Assembly: GCF_000772965.1 (NCBI RefSeq)
Contig: NZ_JPVQ01000024.1
Coordinates: 1 to 60,647 of the forward strand
Length of the DNA stretch: 60,647 nt
Direction: 5' to 3'
Origin: Ureibacillus massiliensis 4400831 = CIP 108448 = CCUG 49529
GTDB taxonomy: Bacteria > Bacillota > Bacilli > Bacillales_A > Planococcaceae
This document shows, in pieces, positions 9,329-18,460 of the stretch. The position numbers and the translations under genes are program-made. Position 1 is the first letter of the stretch; the number at the start of each line of letters is the position of its first letter. The notes beneath the pieces were generated by a model. That model did not search any database. It was not told where the DNA came from and worked only from the letters and a program-made list of their open reading frames with translations.

Positions 9329-10678
9329 ATGTTTAAAAAAATTTTGATTGCAAATCGAGGGGAAATTGCATCTCGAATTATCAGAACTTGTCATTCAATG
9401 GGTATAGAGACAGTCGCCGTATACTCAGAAGCAGATGCAAATGCACCTCATGTAAAGTTAGCATGTGAAGCTTATTTGATTGGTAAACCGCGAGTAAATG
9501 AAAGTTATCTAAATGTGGAGAAAATAATAGAAGTAGCAAAAAGAGCGAAGGTTGATGCTATTCATCCTGGATATGGTTTCCTATCAGAAAACAGCTTATT
9601 TGCAAAAGTTTGCGAAGAAAATGGCTTTGTTTTTATAGGTCCGACTCCAGAAGTCATTGAAAAAATGGGTGATAAACTTCAAGCTAGATTAGCTATGGAA
9701 GCGGCAGGAGTACCAATTGTGCCTGGTAATAGCACTCCGCTTTTTGAGCTTGAAAAAGCTAAAGAAGTTGCAGAAACAATTGGATTTCCTTTAATGCTAA
9801 AAGCATCTGCTGGCGGCGGTGGAATCGGAATGCAAGTAATTCAAAATATGAATGATTTAGAAAAGTTATTTGATGGTAATCGAAAACGCGCAGAAAGTTT
9901 TTTTGGAAATGGCGCAATGTTTCTTGAAAAACTTATTGAAAATCCGCGCCATATCGAAATTCAAATACTTGCAGATCACAAAGGAAATACGGTTTTTCTT
10001 GGTGAACGAGAATGTTCTATTCAGAGGCGTCATCAAAAGGTAGTAGAAGAAGCACCTTCAAAATTTGTTGATAACCAAACGAGAAAGAATATGGGTGAAA
10101 CAGCAGTAAAAGCTGCTAAATCAATAGGGTACAGCAATGCTGGAACAGTAGAATTTATAGTAGATGATGAAAAGAACTACTATTTCTTAGAAATGAATAC
10201 AAGATTACAAGTAGAACACCCGATTACTGAAGAAATTACAGGATTAGATCTAGTTGAACAACAAATTAGAATCGCTTTTGGGGAGCTACTTAATATACAA
10301 CAATCTGAAGTTGAGTTAAAGGGACATTCAATAGAGGTACGTATTTATGCAGAAGATCCTGTTACGTTTTACCCATCCCCAGGAAAGGTTACAAAATTAC
10401 AGCTACCAACTGGTGAAAATATTCGACATGAACTAGCTATTGAAGAAGGACTGGATGTATCTCCGTTTTATGATCCGATGATTGGAAAATTAATTGTTAC
10501 CTCCAATCTTAGAGAAGAATCAATTGAGAAACTAGCTCGAGCATTAGATGAATATGAAATAGAAGGTATTAAATCTAATATCCCGATTTTAAAAGAGATT
10601 ATTAGACATCCAGAATTTAATAAGGGTAATACGACAACTAGCTTTATCAATAATTACTTATCATTATCTCATAAATAG
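9329..10678 (+). CDS. biotin carboxylase subunit
   Basis: A 449-residue biotin carboxylase of the AccC/YngH group. It has the N-terminal pre-ATP-grasp domain (IANRGEIASRIIR), the ATP-grasp glycine-rich loop KASAGGGGIGM, the metal- and bicarbonate-binding stretch EMNTRLQVEHPITEEI, and the C-terminal domain. It carboxylates the biotin of the 69-residue carrier using ATP and bicarbonate. The length is normal. It is a second, pathway-specific carboxylase and is not next to accB, so it is unlikely to serve fatty-acid synthesis. It begins 26 bp after the carrier gene. Confidence 0.9.
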   Translation: MFKKILIANRGEIASRIIRTCHSMGIETVAVYSEADANAPHVKLACEAYLIGKPRVNESYLNVEKIIEVAKRAKVDAIHPGYGFLSENSLFAKVCEENGFVFIGPTPEVIEKMGDKLQARLAMEAAGVPIVPGNSTPLFELEKAKEVAETIGFPLMLKASAGGGGIGMQVIQNMNDLEKLFDGNRKRAESFFGNGAMFLEKLIENPRHIEIQILADHKGNTVFLGERECSIQRRHQKVVEEAPSKFVDNQTRKNMGETAVKAAKSIGYSNAGTVEFIVDDEKNYYFLEMNTRLQVEHPITEEITGLDLVEQQIRIAFGELLNIQQSEVELKGHSIEVRIYAEDPVTFYPSPGKVTKLQLPTGENIRHELAIEEGLDVSPFYDPMIGKLIVTSNLREESIEKLARALDEYEIEGIKSNIPILKEIIRHPEFNKGNTTTSFINNYLSLSHK

Positions 10679-10752
10679 TCTTTAAATATTCCAACTTGAT
10701 ATTTTCTTAGTATTAAGGTGGAATAGTATAACAATAATTGGAGGTTTGTAGA

Positions 10753-11535
10753 GTGGAAAATAACCACATTATTGTAGAAATAAAAAATGGAGTTGCAACC
10801 TTAATTTTAAATAGACCTGAAGTCCATAATGCACTTTCTAGTGACATGATGCTTGGTTTTGTAAACGCTTGCGAAAAATTATCAGCTGCAAGTGATGTGA
10901 AAGTTGTTGTTTTAACAGGTGCTGGTGATAAATCCTTTTGCTCAGGAGCAGATTTAGGTGGAATGGACAGCAATGATAGTGTGATGAGTTTTAAGGAACA
11001 TGTCACTAAATATCAGAATTGTTTGAAGGCTTTATATAACATCAAAAAACCAGTAATCGGAGCAATTAATGGTTACGCATTGGCTGGTGGTCTTGGTCTG
11101 GCAGTTGCTTGTGATCTTGTATATGCAAAAGAATCTGCACAATTTGGAGCACCAGAAATTAATGTTGGATTGTGGGGAATGATGATAAGCGCGCCACTAG
11201 TTAGAACAATTGGTAGTAAGAAAACTTTTGAATTAATGTATTCAGGTGACCGCATTAATGCACAAAAGGCAGTAGAGTTAGGATTAGTTAATGATGTTTA
11301 TTCTGATGATATATTTACAGAAAATGTATATAAAATTGCAGAAAAGTTAGCAGGAAAGAATCCTGTTGCTCTAATTCAAGGAAGAGAAGCGTTAAATATG
11401 ATTCAAGATATGGAATATGAGAAAGCTTTAAATTACTTAAGGGATCAAGTTGTTATTTTGAGTAGAACGAATGATTACAATGAAGGATTAAAAGCGTTTA
11501 AAGACAAGCGCCAACCTATTTGGACGGGTAAATAA
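10753..11535 (+). CDS. enoyl-CoA hydratase/isomerase family protein
   Basis: About 260 residues of the crotonase family. FCSGADLGG and NGYALAGGLGLAVACDL form the oxyanion hole, and APEINVGLWG carries the acidic catalytic position of hydratases. I set the start at GTG 10753 because GGAGGT ends seven bases upstream. An in-frame TTG at 10738 lies before that site and is unlikely. In a methylcrotonyl-CoA type route this enzyme would hydrate the glutaconyl-type intermediate before the lyase acts (as B. subtilis YngF would). Other crotonase reactions cannot be excluded. Confidence 0.87.
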   Translation: MENNHIIVEIKNGVATLILNRPEVHNALSSDMMLGFVNACEKLSAASDVKVVVLTGAGDKSFCSGADLGGMDSNDSVMSFKEHVTKYQNCLKALYNIKKPVIGAINGYALAGGLGLAVACDLVYAKESAQFGAPEINVGLWGMMISAPLVRTIGSKKTFELMYSGDRINAQKAVELGLVNDVYSDDIFTENVYKIAEKLAGKNPVALIQGREALNMIQDMEYEKALNYLRDQVVILSRTNDYNEGLKAFKDKRQPIWTGK

Positions 11536-11644
11536 GTAGTTTTTAACTATATTTGTTAATTTATGTATTAAATACCTTAACATAGTTTCCGATTTATTTA
11601 TCGAATACTCAGTATTTAGAGAACTGTATTGGAGTGTATTGTAT

Positions 11645-12085
11645 ATGGAAATGTATTTTGATGACTTTTCAATTGGAGATGAAATGATTAGTCCACGTAG
11701 GACAGTTACTGAAACAGATATGGTTCAATTTGCTGGATTATCAGGTGACTACAACCCTTTGCATGTAGATGAGGTGTATGCACAACAAACACCATATAAA
11801 ACAAGAGTCGCTCATGGACTTCTTTCTGTTGCAGTTATAACTGGACTTCAATCCCAAATGGGAAATGTTAATGGATCAACGCTTGGTTTGTTAGAGATTA
11901 ATTGGAAATTTAAAAAGGGAGTAATTCCCGGTGATACAATTTATGCAAAATTTGTTGTAAGAGACAAAAAGGAAACTTCAAAACCAGATAGAGGTGTTTT
12001 AACAAGAAATGTCTATGTGATAAATCAAAGGGATGAACTAGTATCAGAGGGAGAAATTGTTTTATTAATGAAAAAATCTAATTAA
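11645..12085 (+). CDS. MaoC-type (R)-hydratase
   Basis: About 146 residues with a single hot-dog fold of the MaoC family. The catalytic Asp/His hydratase motif is visible as GDYNPLHVDEVYA and is followed by AHGLLSVAV. Such proteins hydrate trans-2-enoyl-CoA or related thioesters. GGAG at 11631 is correctly spaced for the ATG at 11645. An in-frame TTG at 11639 is closer than usual to it. The presence of a second hydratase next to the crotonase hints at two hydration steps or at a branched or longer substrate. Confidence 0.83.
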   Translation: MEMYFDDFSIGDEMISPRRTVTETDMVQFAGLSGDYNPLHVDEVYAQQTPYKTRVAHGLLSVAVITGLQSQMGNVNGSTLGLLEINWKFKKGVIPGDTIYAKFVVRDKKETSKPDRGVLTRNVYVINQRDELVSEGEIVLLMKKSN

Positions 12086-12112
12086 GGTAGTTACAAAGGG
12101 GAGGAAAAGTTA

Positions 12113-13234
12113 GTGAAAAAGAAACAATTTTTATTGTTTGTAGGATTTTTAAGTTTACTTTTACTATTATCCGGATGCTTGAATAGTCAAGAGCCACTTT
12201 CAGAAAATAACGAATCCTCGGATTCAACAGATCCAATATCGTGGAGAATGTCAAGTACCTATACAAACGGATCTATCCAGTTTCTCCGAGATGAGAGATT
12301 TGTAGAATTAGTAAACCAGTTAAGTAACGGAAGGCTAAATATTACATTGCACCAAGCAGGAGAACTAGTACAAAGTCCGCAATTGTTAGAAACGGTTAGT
12401 AGCGGAACTATCCAAGCAGGGGGAGACTGGCCAGGAACATGGTCTGGATTAAATCCAGCATTTAGTTTATTGGGTACGAGTGCGGCTGGAATGAGTGTAT
12501 TTGACTATGGTATGTGGATTCAAGCAGGGGAAGGTAGACAAATGTATAACGAAATTTATGGTCAACATGGGCTTGTTTATATCCCTTACAATTTGATTGC
12601 TACAGAATCAGGGATTCGCTCAAATAAACCAATTGAATCTTTAGAGGATTTAAAAGGATTAAATATTCGGTTCGTAGGAACTGTTCAAGAACGTTTGATA
12701 AAAGAATTTGGAGCAAATCCAGTTAATATTCCAGCAAGCGAATTATATGAATCAATTCAAAGAGGAGTAATCGATGCACTTGAATTTAGTGGGCCAGCAG
12801 GGGATAAAGCTATGAATTTTGACGAGGTTACTAAGTATGTTTCTACACCATCCTGGCATCAGACATCTTCAGTAACTGGCGTAATGATAAACAAAAAAGC
12901 ATGGGATGAACTTCCTGATGATTTGAAAACTGTTGTTGAGGTAGCGGCAAAAACGACAATGCTTGAAACAACATTTAATGAATTATACCTTGATGCGCAG
13001 GCAGCAGCTGAAATGAAAGACTCTGGAACTATTCAAACTACTAAATTGTCAGATAGTGAGGTTCAGTTAGTTATTGAAAAAGTTAAAGAAATTCAAGAAG
13101 AGTTAGCTAATGAAAATCCAGATTTTGAAATGGTATTAAATAGTCAAAAACAATTCATGAATGAATACGCAGATTACAGAGACGTTTTAGGACCGTGGGG
13201 ATTCGGTTCAAATGTTGAAACTTTAGTTGATTGA
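12113..13234 (+). CDS. TRAP transporter substrate-binding lipoprotein (DctP type)
   Basis: A 373-residue extracytoplasmic binding protein. The N terminus is a lipoprotein signal ending LLLLSGC, so Cys22 should be lipidated and anchored outside the membrane. The DctP fold follows, with the SLEDLKGLNIR and GVIDALEFSGP motifs that contact the carboxylate ligand in this family. GTG is used as start after a GGGGAGGA ribosome site. It works with the two membrane proteins encoded next. The presence of a TRAP importer implies a carboxylic-acid-type substrate for the pathway. The ligand itself cannot be named. Confidence 0.9.
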   Translation: MKKKQFLLFVGFLSLLLLLSGCLNSQEPLSENNESSDSTDPISWRMSSTYTNGSIQFLRDERFVELVNQLSNGRLNITLHQAGELVQSPQLLETVSSGTIQAGGDWPGTWSGLNPAFSLLGTSAAGMSVFDYGMWIQAGEGRQMYNEIYGQHGLVYIPYNLIATESGIRSNKPIESLEDLKGLNIRFVGTVQERLIKEFGANPVNIPASELYESIQRGVIDALEFSGPAGDKAMNFDEVTKYVSTPSWHQTSSVTGVMINKKAWDELPDDLKTVVEVAAKTTMLETTFNELYLDAQAAAEMKDSGTIQTTKLSDSEVQLVIEKVKEIQEELANENPDFEMVLNSQKQFMNEYADYRDVLGPWGFGSNVETLVD

Positions 13235-13319
13235 TTAACTAAAATTATATTTTAAAACTATAATTCTGTTCCACCTGTTAAGTAAAAGAGGTGGATAAAG
13301 ATTATGGTAGAGGGGGGGA

Positions 13320-13841
13320 ATGTTTGGTTTGCAAATTATTAATAATTTCATAATTGTTATAGATAAAATTAGCGATTGGGTTGGGAAAATTTGTTCTTGG
13401 TCAATAATACTATTAACTTTTCTTATAGTATTTGAAGTAATAAGCCGGAGAGTTTTTAACTCTCCGACAATTTGGACATATGAAGTAATCACGATAGTAT
13501 TTGGTTTTCATTTTATGCTTGTTGCTGCTTATGCCCTTCTTCATAAAAGTTTGGTATCTGTAGATTTATTATATAGTAGACTATCGCGAAAAACACAGGC
13601 AATTATGGATATATTCACTTATACTATATTCTTTTTCCCATTTGTCATTTTTGTCTTTTCTGTCGGTTTTGGAAATGCTCTAGATTCTTGGAGTATTTTA
13701 GAAACTTCCTCTTCCTTATTTGGAGCACCAGTATATATAACAAAAACTGTTGTACCACTGGCATTTGGATTATTGTTGCTTCAAGGGATATCCGAGCTTT
13801 TGAAAAAAGTTCAAATCTTAGTTGAGGAGGCAAAAGCGTAA
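13320..13841 (+). CDS. TRAP transporter small membrane subunit (DctQ type)
   Basis: A 173-residue membrane protein with four hydrophobic helices (roughly residues 20-42, 50-72, 90-112 and 135-155), typical of the small Q subunit that helps dock the large permease. The AGGGGGG ribosome site lies directly before the ATG. Its last base overlaps the start of the next gene (TAATG), which indicates translational coupling with the M subunit. Confidence 0.87.
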   Translation: MFGLQIINNFIIVIDKISDWVGKICSWSIILLTFLIVFEVISRRVFNSPTIWTYEVITIVFGFHFMLVAAYALLHKSLVSVDLLYSRLSRKTQAIMDIFTYTIFFFPFVIFVFSVGFGNALDSWSILETSSSLFGAPVYITKTVVPLAFGLLLLQGISELLKKVQILVEEAKA

Positions 13842-15157
13842 TGGCAGAAATAATGGCTCTTTTACTTTTTGTCGGATTAATAATAGGACTTATGACTGGT
13901 CATGCAATAGCATTTGTTCTTGGTGGAGTTGCTTTAATTTTTGGATTAATAGGTTGGGGTCCACAGACAGTAAATATTTTCGTAAATGGAATATATGCAA
14001 CTATGAACAATTATACATTAGTTGCAATTCCCTTGTTTACATTCATGGCAAACTTATTAGGAAGTTCTAAAATTGCAGAAGGACTTTTTGAATCATTGCG
14101 TTATGTTTTAGGTGGACTTCGTGGGGGAATTGCCCTAGCAATAGTAGTTGTATCAACCGTTTTTGCTGCAACAACGGGTGTAGTAGGTGCTTCAGTTCTG
14201 ACGATGGGCGTTTTAGGAATCCCTGTTTTAATGAAGTATGGATACGATAAACGATTATCAACAGGTGTAATCGCAGCTGGGGGTACATTAGGTATACTAA
14301 TTCCGCCAAGTATCATGTTAATTGTTATGGGAGCACAGGCACAAGTATCTGTGGGATCTTTATTTAAATCAACTATTATCCCAGGTTTAATTTTAGCGTT
14401 TTTTTATGGTTTATATGTGTTATATATTTGTTGGAAAAATCCTGAATATGGACCAGCTTTAACTAAGGAAGAAATTAAGGCTGTACCGTTTAAAGATCGT
14501 GTATTTGGAATATTGAAAAACTTAGTTCCGCCATTAATTTTAATAATGGCTGTACTTGGAACGATTTATACAGGTATTGCAACACCAACTGAAGCTGCAG
14601 GTGTAGGGGCATTTGTCGCTTTAATTATGACAATCTGTTACAGAAAATTCTCTTTCAAAATGCTTAGTGAAGCAGTTTATGACACTGCTAAAACTACTGC
14701 AATGGTTTTAATAATAATGGTCGGTGCTACTGCATTTTCTTCAATGTTCCTTGGATTAAATGGAGCCAAGGTCATTGAAAGTTTCGTTGAGTCTATGGGA
14801 TTCGGACAGTGGGAAACATTAATTTTCATGTTAATCATTGTATTTATTTTAGGGATGTTTATAGATTGGGTTGGTATCGTTATGATTATTTTCCCAGTTT
14901 TCATGCCTATATTGAAGACATATAGTTTTGACATGGTGTGGTTGGTTACAATTATTGCCTTATTATTACAAACATCATTCCTTACACCACCTTTTGGTCA
15001 CTCATTATTCTATACAAAGGGAGTTGTAAAAGATTCAATCCCTATGTCGGATATATATAAAGGGGTTGTACCTTTCATCATTATAATAATAATTGTTCTT
15101 GTTTTAACAATGATTTTCCCAGGTATTGCATTATGGTTACCAAGTGTCTTTAGTTAA
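13841..15157 (+). CDS. TRAP transporter large permease (DctM type)
   Basis: A 438-residue polytopic membrane protein with about twelve hydrophobic segments, the normal length for the M subunit that drives sodium-coupled uptake. The conserved GGTLGILIPPSIMLIVMG and ATPTEAAGVGAF motifs of the DctM family are present. It overlaps the Q-subunit stop by one base. With the P and Q subunits it forms a complete tripartite importer inside the catabolic operon, so it most likely brings in the pathway's starting acid. Confidence 0.9.
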   Translation: MAEIMALLLFVGLIIGLMTGHAIAFVLGGVALIFGLIGWGPQTVNIFVNGIYATMNNYTLVAIPLFTFMANLLGSSKIAEGLFESLRYVLGGLRGGIALAIVVVSTVFAATTGVVGASVLTMGVLGIPVLMKYGYDKRLSTGVIAAGGTLGILIPPSIMLIVMGAQAQVSVGSLFKSTIIPGLILAFFYGLYVLYICWKNPEYGPALTKEEIKAVPFKDRVFGILKNLVPPLILIMAVLGTIYTGIATPTEAAGVGAFVALIMTICYRKFSFKMLSEAVYDTAKTTAMVLIIMVGATAFSSMFLGLNGAKVIESFVESMGFGQWETLIFMLIIVFILGMFIDWVGIVMIIFPVFMPILKTYSFDMVWLVTIIALLLQTSFLTPPFGHSLFYTKGVVKDSIPMSDIYKGVVPFIIIIIIVLVLTMIFPGIALWLPSVFS

Positions 15158-15187
15158 TAGTTTTATAACTGAGAGAGGTGAATAGAT

Positions 15188-16264
15188 ATGGGAATGCTTT
15201 TTTCTAATTATCAAGTTAAAAATATTATTCTTAAAAATAGAATTGTTATGTCTCCAATGTGTATGTACGCTTCTTCAGAAAAAGATGGTAGAGTCACAGA
15301 GTTTCATAAAATTCATTATGCATCGAGAGCATTTGGACAAGTAGGTTTAATCTTTTTAGAGTCAACTTCGGTCGATCCACAAGGGAGAATATCAGTATTT
15401 GACCTAGGGATTTGGGATAATTTACATGTACAGGGTTTAAAATCTATTGTAGACGCTGTACATAATGGTGGCTCCAAAATAGGTATTCAGCTTTCACACG
15501 CTGGTCGAAAGGCTATTGTTGAAGGTTCAGTTTATGCACCATCCTCAATTCGTTATAAAGAGGGTATGAAATTACCAATAGAAATGTCATATGAAGATAT
15601 AAAAAGAACAATAAATGACTTTAAAAATGGTGCAATAAGGTCTCAGGAAGCAGGTTTTGATGTAATTGAGATTCACGCAGCCCATGGATATTTAATAAAT
15701 CAATTTTTATCTCCTTTATCGAACAAAAGAACTGATGAATATGGTGGAAGTAGAGAAAATCGCTTTCGTTTTCTAAAAGAAATTATAGAAGAAATTAATA
15801 GCATATGGAATGGACCATTATTTGTTAGAATATCAGCTTCAGAATATCATCCTGAAGGTAATAAAATTGAAGATTTCATCTACTATGCACAAATGATGAA
15901 GGAGCTGGGTGTAGATTTAATAGATTGTAGTTCAGGTGCAGTTGTTCCAGCAAAAATTGATGTCTTTCCAGGTTATCAAGTAAAATTTGCCGAGAAAATT
16001 AAACGAGAAGTAAATATTGATACGGGAGCTGTCGGCTTGATTACAAATGCCCTCTTAGCAGAAGAAATATTAAATAATAAAAGAGGAGATTTAATTTTTA
16101 TTGCTAGAGAACTTTTAAGAGATCCTTACTGGCCGTTAAGAGCAGCTGTTCAATTAAAGGAAAATATAGATTTCCCCAACTCTTATGAAAAGGCTTGGAC
16201 TGAAATATTACCAATTAATAACAATGCAATATATCAAAGATGGTATCCAGGGAAAGAAAGTTAA
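15188..16264 (+). CDS. NADH:flavin oxidoreductase (Old Yellow Enzyme family)
   Basis: A 358-residue FMN-dependent TIM-barrel enzyme. It shows MSPMCMYAS near the N terminus, the active-site QLSHAGRKA stretch, [18 protein letters not shown], and a FMN-phosphate site near [17 protein letters not shown]. This matches the YqjM/xenobiotic-reductase group, which reduces the C=C bond of enones. A GAGAGGTG ribosome site precedes the ATG. In the operon it could reduce an alpha,beta-unsaturated ketone made by the neighbouring SDR. That link is inferred. Confidence 0.88.
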   Translation: MGMLFSNYQVKNIILKNRIVMSPMCMYASSEKDGRVTEFHKIHYASRAFGQVGLIFLESTSVDPQGRISVFDLGIWDNLHVQGLKSIVDAVHNGGSKIGIQLSHAGRKAIVEGSVYAPSSIRYKEGMKLPIEMSYEDIKRTINDFKNGAIRSQEAGFDVIEIHAAHGYLINQFLSPLSNKRTDEYGGSRENRFRFLKEIIEEINSIWNGPLFVRISASEYHPEGNKIEDFIYYAQMMKELGVDLIDCSSGAVVPAKIDVFPGYQVKFAEKIKREVNIDTGAVGLITNALLAEEILNNKRGDLIFIARELLRDPYWPLRAAVQLKENIDFPNSYEKAWTEILPINNNAIYQRWYPGKES

Positions 16265-16312
16265 TGTCCATATAAAACGGTGTGTGTAAATAACTTAAAG
16301 GGAGGTATTTTG

Positions 16313-17059
16313 ATGAAACGGTTAGAGAATAAAGTTGCCATTATTACTGGAGCTGCAAATGGACAAGGAAAAGCAGAAGCTATTCTGTTTACTCAACATG
16401 GGGCAAATGTAGTTATCACGGATATTGACGAAGAGAGCTTAACTAAGACAGCGAAGGAAATTTCGGATCTCGGAGGAACCGTGCTTGCTATAAAACATAA
16501 TGTTTCTACTGAAGAGGATTGGAAAAATGTAATAGAGCTTACGATAAAAGAATTTGGAAAATTAGATATATTAATTAATAATGCAGGTATTCTTTTAAGA
16601 AATAGTCTTGAGGATACAACTCTTGATGAATTTGAAAAAATTCAAGCTGTTAATACTCGAGGTACATTTCTAGGAATGAAACACGCAGCAGCACTGATGA
16701 AAGAAAGTGGAGGTGGTTCAATAATTAATATTTCATCGATCTATGGGTTGGTAGGCAGCAAAGGATCAATAGCATATCACTCTTCTAAAGGTGCTATAAG
16801 ACTTATGACTAAAGCAGCGGCTATTGATTTAAGTAAAAATTATATTAGAGTTAACTCGATTCATCCAGGTGTAATTGAAACTGCAATGTCTAATGAGATT
16901 GTAAAAAATGGTGTACACCCACTGAAAGTATATGTCCCTTGGCCTGAACTTGGTCAACCTGAGGATATTGCAAATGGAGCACTTTATCTAGCTTCTGATG
17001 AATCAAAATATGTAACCGGAAGTGAATTAGTGATAGACGGTGGTTATTCTGCACAATAA
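16313..17059 (+). CDS. short-chain dehydrogenase/reductase
   Basis: About 248 residues, a classical SDR. The nucleotide-binding glycine motif TGAANGQGKAEA, the NNAG motif, the catalytic serine in NISSIYGLVGSKG and the YHSSK Tyr/Lys pair are all present. The C terminus ends YVTGSELVIDGGYSAQ as in many NAD-dependent members. ATG 16313 is preceded at good spacing by GGGAGGT. An upstream in-frame GTG at 16280 has no ribosome site. It probably oxidises an alcohol intermediate or reduces a ketone in this pathway. Confidence 0.88.
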   Translation: MKRLENKVAIITGAANGQGKAEAILFTQHGANVVITDIDEESLTKTAKEISDLGGTVLAIKHNVSTEEDWKNVIELTIKEFGKLDILINNAGILLRNSLEDTTLDEFEKIQAVNTRGTFLGMKHAAALMKESGGGSIINISSIYGLVGSKGSIAYHSSKGAIRLMTKAAAIDLSKNYIRVNSIHPGVIETAMSNEIVKNGVHPLKVYVPWPELGQPEDIANGALYLASDESKYVTGSELVIDGGYSAQ

Positions 17060-17083
17060 AAATTATAGGGGGTGATGAACTTA

Positions 17084-17773
17084 GTGATTACTAGAATGGG
17101 GATATTAAAAAAACTAGATAACATTTCTATTGAACAATTTAAAAAATATTGGCTAGAGGTACATGCTCCCATTGCAGCTAAAATTCCTAATCTTCTAAAA
17201 TACCACCAAAATCATGTAGTTAACTCTGCACAACTTGGAATTGAGTATCGGAGAAGTAGCCATATAGTTGATGGTTTTTCACAACTTTGGTTCTCTAATT
17301 TAGAGGATATGCAAGAAGGTTTCTCTTCAGAAATAGTAGAATTAATCGATAAAGATGAAAAGAAGTTTATCGGGCAGTTAAGTTTAGTGACAGTAAAACA
17401 AAATATTGTTATTCCGGTTATTAATGACAAACCGCTTATTAAAAGAATGTCTCTACTGAAACGAAGACCAGATGTAGATAAAAAAACCTTTCAATATGAA
17501 TGGGCAGAAGTTCATTCTGAATACTTGAAAGCAATGCCTAATGTTAAAGGGTATATCCAAAATCATATAATCTCAAATGATGATATGCGAAAAACATCAA
17601 ACTTGCTTATAGATTCAAAGATTGATGGGATAGTAGAACTGTGGTTTGAAGATGTTAAAAGTTTAGAAGAAGCTTTTGGTTCGGAAAATGGTCAAAAAAC
17701 TATGGCGCATGCTAGTACTTTTATTGAAGAAATCAGTACTTTTTTGGTCGAAACACACGAAATAATTGATTAA
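17084..17773 (+). CDS. double EthD-domain protein
   Basis: About 229 residues made of two related EthD-type (dimeric alpha/beta barrel) repeats. The first has FKKYWLEVHAPIAAKIP near residue 20. The second has FQYEWAEVHSEYLKAMP near residue 135, so the gene arose by internal duplication. EthD proteins are found beside degradation genes (for example ether breakdown), but their reaction is mostly unproven. I chose GTG 17084 because AGGGGGTG lies ten bases upstream. An in-frame ATG at 17075 is too close to that site. It is the last gene before the operon terminator. Confidence 0.75.
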   Translation: MITRMGILKKLDNISIEQFKKYWLEVHAPIAAKIPNLLKYHQNHVVNSAQLGIEYRRSSHIVDGFSQLWFSNLEDMQEGFSSEIVELIDKDEKKFIGQLSLVTVKQNIVIPVINDKPLIKRMSLLKRRPDVDKKTFQYEWAEVHSEYLKAMPNVKGYIQNHIISNDDMRKTSNLLIDSKIDGIVELWFEDVKSLEEAFGSENGQKTMAHASTFIEEISTFLVETHEIID

Positions 17774-17849
17774 ATATCATTTATATACTGTGAATCTCTT
17801 AGTTTAAGACTTGCTCAATGATTACTGGAAAAGGAAGAGAGGTTTATGC

Positions 17850-17886
17850 AAGATGATTTCTGTATTGAACAGGGGTCATCTTTTTT
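17850..17886 (+). terminator. intrinsic terminator of the catabolic operon
   Basis: AAGATGA at 17850 and TCATCTT at 17876 can pair, and the right arm runs into a T-tract. It lies about 80 bp after the EthD gene and so probably ends the operon. The loop is rather long (about 19 bases). Confidence 0.6.
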
Positions 17887-18008
17887 AAGTCCCACTGGTA
17901 TCTATATTGGTTATATTATTGGTTCTATACCCTTCGACTTCTCTATTCAATTCGTTAAAAACATAGTATGACAATATATAGGCATGTTCCATTATTTTGA
18001 AGAAAATA

Positions 18009-18041
18009 AAAACGTTAGTATTATTGATATACCAACGTTTT
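18009..18041 (-). terminator. intrinsic terminator after tRNA-Val
   Basis: On the minus strand AAAACGTT and AACGTTTT pair, with four further pairs (GTAT/ATAC) beyond one mismatch. The hairpin ends in a T-run. It starts about ten bases after the tRNA 3' end and so serves the tRNA transcript. Confidence 0.75.
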
Positions 18042-18051
18042 AAGTATTTTA

Positions 18052-18124
18052 TGGTCTCGACAGGGCTCGAACCTGCGACCCCCACGTTGTCGACGTGATG
18101 CTCTCCCAGCTGAGCTACAAGACC
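18052..18124 (-). tRNA. tRNA-Val (anticodon GAC)
   Basis: The minus strand folds into a full cloverleaf. The acceptor stem is GGTCTTG with CGAGACC, the D arm is GCTC/GAGC, the anticodon stem is TCACG/CGTGG, the loop is TCGACAA, and the T arm is GCAGG-TTCGAGC-CCTGT. The anticodon reads GAC (valine, GUC/GUU codons). No CCA is encoded. Position 33, just before the anticodon, is C rather than the near-universal U. All stems are intact, so the gene looks functional. Confidence 0.85.
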
Positions 18125-18186
18125 GTTATTTAAGAAAATATTAGCATAAAGAGGAAATTTTGTGAAGTTTTATAATACAAATTATG

Positions 18187-18225
18187 AATCCCGTTAGAGT
18201 AGTGGATGAACTATCTAATGGGGTT
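18187..18225. other. 12-bp hairpin of unknown role
   Basis: AATCCCGTTAGA and TCTAATGGGGTT pair over 12 positions with some G-T pairs, around a 15-base loop. The bases after the right arm are T-rich but mixed with A, so it may be a weak terminator. Confidence 0.4.
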
Positions 18226-18460
18226 CATTTATTATTTATAATTCTCATTTTTATACATATTAATTTGCTTTTTCTCCTATTGGAATATTTGGCTGCCTCA
18301 AAATAAGCTTTAAAAGTTCTGTAAACTACTAAGAATCTATACTTTCTATTCATAGTACTTCTAAGTTATAATAGTAAAATGTGTGAAATTAATGGATAAC
18401 GCTTATGATCTTACTTATGTGAGAGTTTAATTATAGATAAGTATGTAGGAGGAAACAGAA

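Larger units (their letters stand above)
17774..18460. other. intergenic region between catabolic operon and rlmD
   Basis: This 690-bp stretch has no protein gene I can support. It holds the operon terminator, the tRNA-Val gene with its own leftward terminator, and a further 12-bp hairpin at 18187-18225. A TATAAT at 18367-18372 may be the -10 box of rlmD, but no good -35 box was seen. Confidence 0.6.
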
